From assembly GCF_005889725.1 (NCBI RefSeq), contig NZ_VCKX01000054.1, forward strand, positions 1-51,688: DNA of 51,688 nt, written 5' to 3'. The notes under the pieces were generated by a model that searched no databases, was not told the DNA's origin, and saw only the letters and a program-made list of their open reading frames with translations. This DNA comes from Nonomuraea zeae (lineage in GTDB: Bacteria > Actinomycetota > Actinomycetes > Streptosporangiales > Streptosporangiaceae). Of the stretch, positions 47,939 through 51,688 are shown one piece after another (positions within the stretch are counted from its first letter, which is position 1; every line of letters starts with the position of its first letter). The position numbers were made by a program, and so were the translations under genes.

Positions 47939-48467
47939 CGGCGACGGCCTCGGCGGCGAAGTCGTCCGTCAGGCGCAGGCCCCTGAACACCGTCCGCATC
48001 CAGACCGCCCCGGCCAGCAGATCGACGATCAGCATCGGGTCGGCCGACGCCTTGAGCTCGCCCCGGCGTACCGCGCGATCGAAGATCTCCCGCTCCCGCG
48101 CGAACCTGTCGGCGAAGAAGCGGTGCGCGTCCAGCTCGGGATGGCGGACGGCGGCGCCGAGCGCGGCCACGGCGATGTCGCTGCTCGGCGGCTCGGTGAG
48201 CAGCCGCTGGATACCTTCGACCAGCTCCACCAGGTCGCCGCGCAGGCTGCCCGTGTCGGGCGGCTCGAAGCCCAGCACGTCGGCCTCCACCAGCGCCGCT
48301 CCGAGCAGCGCGGCCTTCGAGGGCCACCAGCGGTAGATCGTCGTCTTGTTGACGCCCGAGCGCTCGGCGACCCCCTCGACGGTCAGGCCGTCGTAGCCCT
48401 TCTCCGCGACCAGCCGAAGCGTCGCATCGAAGATCTCCTGCTGCTTCCTCGGCGCCATAAGGCTCAT
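47919..48467 (-). CDS. TetR family transcriptional regulator
   Basis: A 182-aa TetR protein. HTH: IFDATLRLVAEKGYDGLTVE with VAERSGVNKTTIYRWWPSKA (about 34-53). The C-terminal domain ends FRGLRLTDDFAAEAVAALLDGI and resembles TetR_C_16. ATG 48467 overlaps the upstream LysE stop (ATGA) and has GGGAGAAA, so it is translationally coupled to LysE. A start three codons later at 48458 is possible. It may regulate the LysE exporter; ligand unknown. Confidence 0.92.
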   Translation of the reverse strand: MSLMAPRKQQEIFDATLRLVAEKGYDGLTVEGVAERSGVNKTTIYRWWPSKAALLGAALVEADVLGFEPPDTGSLRGDLVELVEGIQRLLTEPPSSDIAVAALGAAVRHPELDAHRFFADRFAREREIFDRAVRRGELKASADPMLIVDLLAGAVWMRTVFRGLRLTDDFAAEAVAALLDGI

Positions 48468-49066
48468 TTTCTCCCGGCGAACGCCGTGGCCACGCCGAGA
48501 CCCAGGTAGACGACGCCGCTGACGTACCGCAGGGTTCTGACCTTCCTGACGAGGCGGGTGGCGAGGGCGCCGGCGGTGAGCGCGTACACGATGTCCGAGG
48601 CCAGGCCCAGGAGCAGCAGCGTCAAGCCGAACAGCACCACCTGGAGTGCGGGCGAGCCCGCACCCGGGTCCACGAACTGCGGCAGGAACGCCAGGAAGAA
48701 CAGCGCCACCTTGGGGTTCAGCACGTTGACGAGCACGCCTTCGAGGAAGACCTTGCGCAGCGGCTGCGGCGGGGGCGCCACCCCGTCCTCCTGTTTGCCG
48801 GTGAAGGCCCGGATCCCCAGATAGACGAGGTACGCGACGCCCGCCCACTTCACGACCGCGAACAGCGTCGCCGAGGTCGAGATCACGTACGACAGGCCCG
48901 CGGCGGCGGCCGCGATGTGCACGAGCGTGCCGGCCTCCACGCCGAACGCGCTGGCCAGACCGGCCGCCCGCCCCTGGGCCAGCCCTCTGGCGGTGATGTA
49001 GAGGTGGTTCGGGCCCGGGATCAGCACCAACGCCAGCGAGGCGGTCACGAACCAGGCGAAAGTCAT
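48464..49066 (-). CDS. LysE/RhtB family transporter
   Basis: A 200-aa six-helix exporter of amino acids or homoserine lactone-like compounds. Family marks: ASLALVLIPGPNHLYITARGLAQG at the N-terminus, WAGVAYLVYLGIRAF, and VLVNVLNPKVALFFLAFLPQFV (about 110-131). ATG 49066 places the first helix normally; ATG 49078 adds MIPP and is also possible. The downstream TetR overlaps it, suggesting efflux under local repression. Confidence 0.93.
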   Translation of the reverse strand: MTFAWFVTASLALVLIPGPNHLYITARGLAQGRAAGLASAFGVEAGTLVHIAAAAAGLSYVISTSATLFAVVKWAGVAYLVYLGIRAFTGKQEDGVAPPPQPLRKVFLEGVLVNVLNPKVALFFLAFLPQFVDPGAGSPALQVVLFGLTLLLLGLASDIVYALTAGALATRLVRKVRTLRYVSGVVYLGLGVATAFAGRK

Positions 49067-49180
49067 TGGAGGAATCATGAATCAGCAGCGTAAAATGGCT
49101 TTGGTATGTCGAAGAAGGCCAATAGTGGGTCAATTTCCCGGACCAATCGGATGTCGGTGGAGCGTGGCATAGTTTCCTGC

Positions 49181-51688
49181 GTGAACGGTCTTCTCGTCGG
49201 GCGCTCTGCTGAGCTGGCCAGACTCGTGCGGGTGCTCCGCTCCGCCGCCGAGGGCACGGCCGGGGTGGCGCTCGTCGGCGGGGATGCCGGGATCGGCAAG
49301 ACCCGGCTGACCACGGAGCTGGTCTCCGAGGCGCGCGAGCGCGGCTTCAACGTGATGGTCGGCCAGTGCGCCGAGCTCGGTGACGCGCTGCCCTACCTGC
49401 CGCTGGCCGACGCGCTGCGGGGCGCGGAGCCCGCCGTGCGCGAGGCCGCCGCCGCCCATCCCATGCTGGGCCAGCTGCTGCCCGGCACGGAGAGCGCCCC
49501 GTCCACCGGCCTGACCCAGCAGCGGCTCTTCGGCTCGCTGCTCGGGCTGCTCGCCGACGTGCAGCCGGTGCTGTTCGTGATCGAGGACCTGCACTGGGCC
49601 GACCGGTCCACCCGCGACCTGCTGGTCTTCCTCAGCCGCATGGTGCAGACCGAGCGGGTCTGCGTGGTCGGCACCTACCGCACCGACGACCTGCACCGCC
49701 GCCATCCGCTGCGCTCGGTGCTGGCCGAGCTGAAGCGCCTGCCCACGGTGACGAACGTGGAGCTGGGGCCACTGGACTCCGGCGACATGTCCGACTACAT
49801 CGCCACGTTGGGGCGGGTCGACGCTCAGGAGCTCGGCCTCATCGTGTCCCGCGCCGACGGCAACCCCTTCTACGCGGAAGAGCTGTTCGCGGCCATGGCC
49901 GAGGGCGACAGCCTGCCCGACGGGCTGGCCAGCCTGCTCATGTCCAGGGTCGAGGTCCTGTCCGAGGCGGGGCAGCGGGTGCTGCGCGCCGCCGCCGTGG
50001 CGGGGCGCAGGGTGGAGGACGAGCTGCTGCGCGAGGTGTCGGGGCTGCCGCTGGCGGAGTTCGAGGAGGCGGTCAGGGAGATCGTCTCGCGCGGCCTGCT
50101 CAGGGTCGACGGCTACGGCTACGCCTTCCGCCACGCGCTCCTTCAGGAGGCGGTCTACACCGACCTGCTGCCCGGTGAGCGCACCCGCCTGCACGCCGCG
50201 TTCGCCCGCCTGCTCACCGCTCCGGCCGAGCTGGCCCACCACTATCTCGCCGGCCACGACCTGGCGGGGGCGCTGACGGCCTCCGCGCAGGCGGGCCGGC
50301 TGGCCGAGCGGCTCGGCGCGCCCGCCGAGGCCCACAGCCACTACGACCAGGCGCTCAGCCTGTGGGAGCGGGTGCCCGACGCGGCCGAGCGGGCCGGGGA
50401 GAGCCGGGCGGAGCTGGCCTTCCGCAGCGCCGTCATGGCGGCCGACAGCGGCGACAACCACCGTGCGATCACCCAGCTCCGCGCTCTGCCGCAGGCGTCC
50501 GAGGTCGACGAGCGGCTCGCCTACTACCTCTGGGAGGCCGACGACCCGGCCGGGGCGATGGCGGCGGCGCAGCGCGCGGTCGAGACCGCGCCTGACGAGC
50601 CCGCGCTGGCCCGCGCCCTGGCCACCCAGGCCCGCACGCTGCTGTGGAGCGCCCGGCACCACGAGGTGGAAGACCTCACCGCCAGGGCGCTGGAGACAGC
50701 CCGCGCGGCCGGGGCCAAGGACGCCGAGGTGGGCGCGCTGCTCACGCTGGCCACCTACGTCGAGCACCGGGGCGACGTGCACAGAGCCCACGAGCTGGTC
50801 GAGACCGCCTCCGCCGAGGGCACCGGCGACCTGGCCATGGACCTGCGGGCCCGCTTCCACCACGCCCGGATCCACTACGAGCAGGGCCTGCTCGCCCAGG
50901 CGGCCGAGGTGGCCGACGAAGGCATCAAGCTGGCCGTCGAGACGGGGCTCAACTGGAGCACCTACGGCACCGACCTGCGGTTCCTGCGCTTCCTTGTCCA
51001 CTACGTCGCGGGCGAGTGGGATGAGGCGGAGGTGGTCGCGGCCGGGTTCGGGGCGCGGGTGGGCACGCTGCCCGAGGCGATCCTGTCGTCGTTCGCGCTG
51101 TTCATCGAGGTGGGGCGCGACCTGCCCGCGGTGGGGGCGCGGCTGAGCTGGCTGCGGCCGTTCTGGTCCGACGAGCTGGCCGTCTACATGTCCAGGGGCC
51201 TCGCCGCCGAGCACGCGCTGTGGCACGGCGATCCGGCGGCGGCGCTCGACCACGTCCACGCGGCCATGGCGCCGCTGGTCGAGGGCGATGCGAGCACGCT
51301 GCGGCTGGTCTCCGTCGGGCTGTGGGCGCTGGCCGAGCTGGGCACCACCAAGGGCGCCGACGAGCTGATGGCCCGTGCCCGCCTCGCGGTCGACTCCGGG
51401 CCCACCGGCGAGCGCGGCCACCTGGGGCCCGAGGGGGTGGCCTGGGCGTTGCGGGCCGAGGCGGAGTGGCATCGCGTCCACGGGCGGCTCGACGTGGACC
51501 TGTGGCGGCGGGTGGTGACGGCGTTCGGTTTCGGGTTCGTCTACGAGGAGGCGCGCGCCCGCTGGCGGCTGTCCGAGGCGCTGCTGGCGGCCGGCGAGCG
51601 CGGCGCGGCGCAGGTCGAGTGGGAGCTGGCCAGGGAGACGGCGGGCAAGCTGCGGGCGACGCCGCTGGAGAGCGCGCTGGCCGAGTTC
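49181..51688 (+). CDS. LAL-type LuxR regulator, C-terminus beyond window
   Basis: The first 836 residues of a large ATPase-containing regulator, open to the window edge. The AAA_16 ATPase starts at once: Walker A GGDAGIGKT (Lys40) and Walker B LFVIEDLHWAD (about 128-138). YRTDDLHRRHPLRSVLAEL and the sensor-like GLLRVDGYGYAFRHALLQE follow. From about residue 340 come Ala/Leu helical repeats (TPR-like). A C-terminal LuxR HTH is expected outside the window but not visible here. The start could be GTG 49181 or ATG 49151. Divergent from LysE. Confidence 0.9.
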   Translation, partial: MNGLLVGRSAELARLVRVLRSAAEGTAGVALVGGDAGIGKTRLTTELVSEARERGFNVMVGQCAELGDALPYLPLADALRGAEPAVREAAAAHPMLGQLLPGTESAPSTGLTQQRLFGSLLGLLADVQPVLFVIEDLHWADRSTRDLLVFLSRMVQTERVCVVGTYRTDDLHRRHPLRSVLAELKRLPTVTNVELGPLDSGDMSDYIATLGRVDAQELGLIVSRADGNPFYAEELFAAMAEGDSLPDGLASLLMSRVEVLSEAGQRVLRAAAVAGRRVEDELLREVSGLPLAEFEEAVREIVSRGLLRVDGYGYAFRHALLQEAVYTDLLPGERTRLHAAFARLLTAPAELAHHYLAGHDLAGALTASAQAGRLAERLGAPAEAHSHYDQALSLWERVPDAAERAGESRAELAFRSAVMAADSGDNHRAITQLRALPQASEVDERLAYYLWEADDPAGAMAAAQRAVETAPDEPALARALATQARTLLWSARHHEVEDLTARALETARAAGAKDAEVGALLTLATYVEHRGDVHRAHELVETASAEGTGDLAMDLRARFHHARIHYEQGLLAQAAEVADEGIKLAVETGLNWSTYGTDLRFLRFLVHYVAGEWDEAEVVAAGFGARVGTLPEAILSSFALFIEVGRDLPAVGARLSWLRPFWSDELAVYMSRGLAAEHALWHGDPAAALDHVHAAMAPLVEGDASTLRLVSVGLWALAELGTTKGADELMARARLAVDSGPTGERGHLGPEGVAWALRAEAEWHRVHGRLDVDLWRRVVTAFGFGFVYEEARARWRLSEALLAAGERGAAQVEWELARETAGKLRATPLESALAEF

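Noticed and set aside
49130..51481. 783-codon minus-strand open frame under the LAL regulator
   Set aside because: Translation is dominated by Gln, Gly, His and Arg with no domain motif, whereas the plus strand has clear ATPase motifs. It is an antisense shadow.

Overview
The window is high-GC DNA with dense, often overlapping genes, GTG starts, several apparently leaderless mRNAs and many regulator families typical of filamentous Actinobacteria. CU044_5270/ECF sigma pairing, SHOCT, DUF3817, DUF4173 and LuxR/LAL proteins suggest a Streptosporangiales organism (Nonomuraea-like). That assignment is an inference from gene content, not from a marker gene. No rRNA, tRNA, CRISPR array, transposase or integrase was seen. 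No gene-free stretch exceeds 300 bp; the longest are 11244-11485, 4852-5079 and 20219-20418.

Layout. 1-2547: 3' truncated STAND ATPase with a degenerate trypsin-like N-terminus and a helical-repeat C-terminus. 2721-9791: small regulatory and housekeeping units: LysR with a divergent cysteine-dioxygenase-like cupin, alpha/beta hydrolase, PPOX flavoprotein, ArsR with a 59-aa TTA-containing partner, TetR divergent from a SnoaL-like protein, ECF sigma with CU044_5270 protein, Nudix. 9888-14063: M20 peptidase, then a class III aminotransferase followed by alanine dehydrogenase. 14118-16648 (minus): Cys-rich mini-protein, TauE/SafE-cupredoxin protein and Sel1-repeat protein, a likely copper-handling set. 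16739-24426: SHOCT, double-Lrp, NmrA, VOC, methyltransferase, a ClpN/HTH pair divergent from an FAD monooxygenase across a symmetric promoter, and a NarL/DesK-type two-component pair.

24521-33512: gamma-glutamyltransferase, then a tightly coupled catabolic-looking cluster (FCD-GntR regulator; ThDP enzyme, MHS transporter, MmgE/PrpD, asparaginase-like amidase, PuuE-like ring hydrolase). I do not recognise this combination as a described pathway, and it is the best candidate for an undescribed system here. Four of its five structural-gene junctions are overlaps.

33569-39407: secreted small protein, Baeyer-Villiger-type monooxygenase, small membrane proteins, SURF1, DUF3817, a tandem pseudokinase and an arylamine N-acetyltransferase. 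39481-43562: OmpR-type response regulator and a histidine kinase whose frame runs without a stop into a DUF4173 membrane protein. 43571-47836: D-amino-acid cluster (deacylase, D-serine-dehydratase-like PLP enzyme, RidA, unknown TIM-barrel-like protein). 47919-51688: TetR/LysE pair and a divergent, truncated LAL regulator.

Convergent gene pairs are commonly separated by strong GC-rich hairpins, some of which contain the stop codons. Several genes carry short in-frame tandem repeats (36, 21 and 18 bp).
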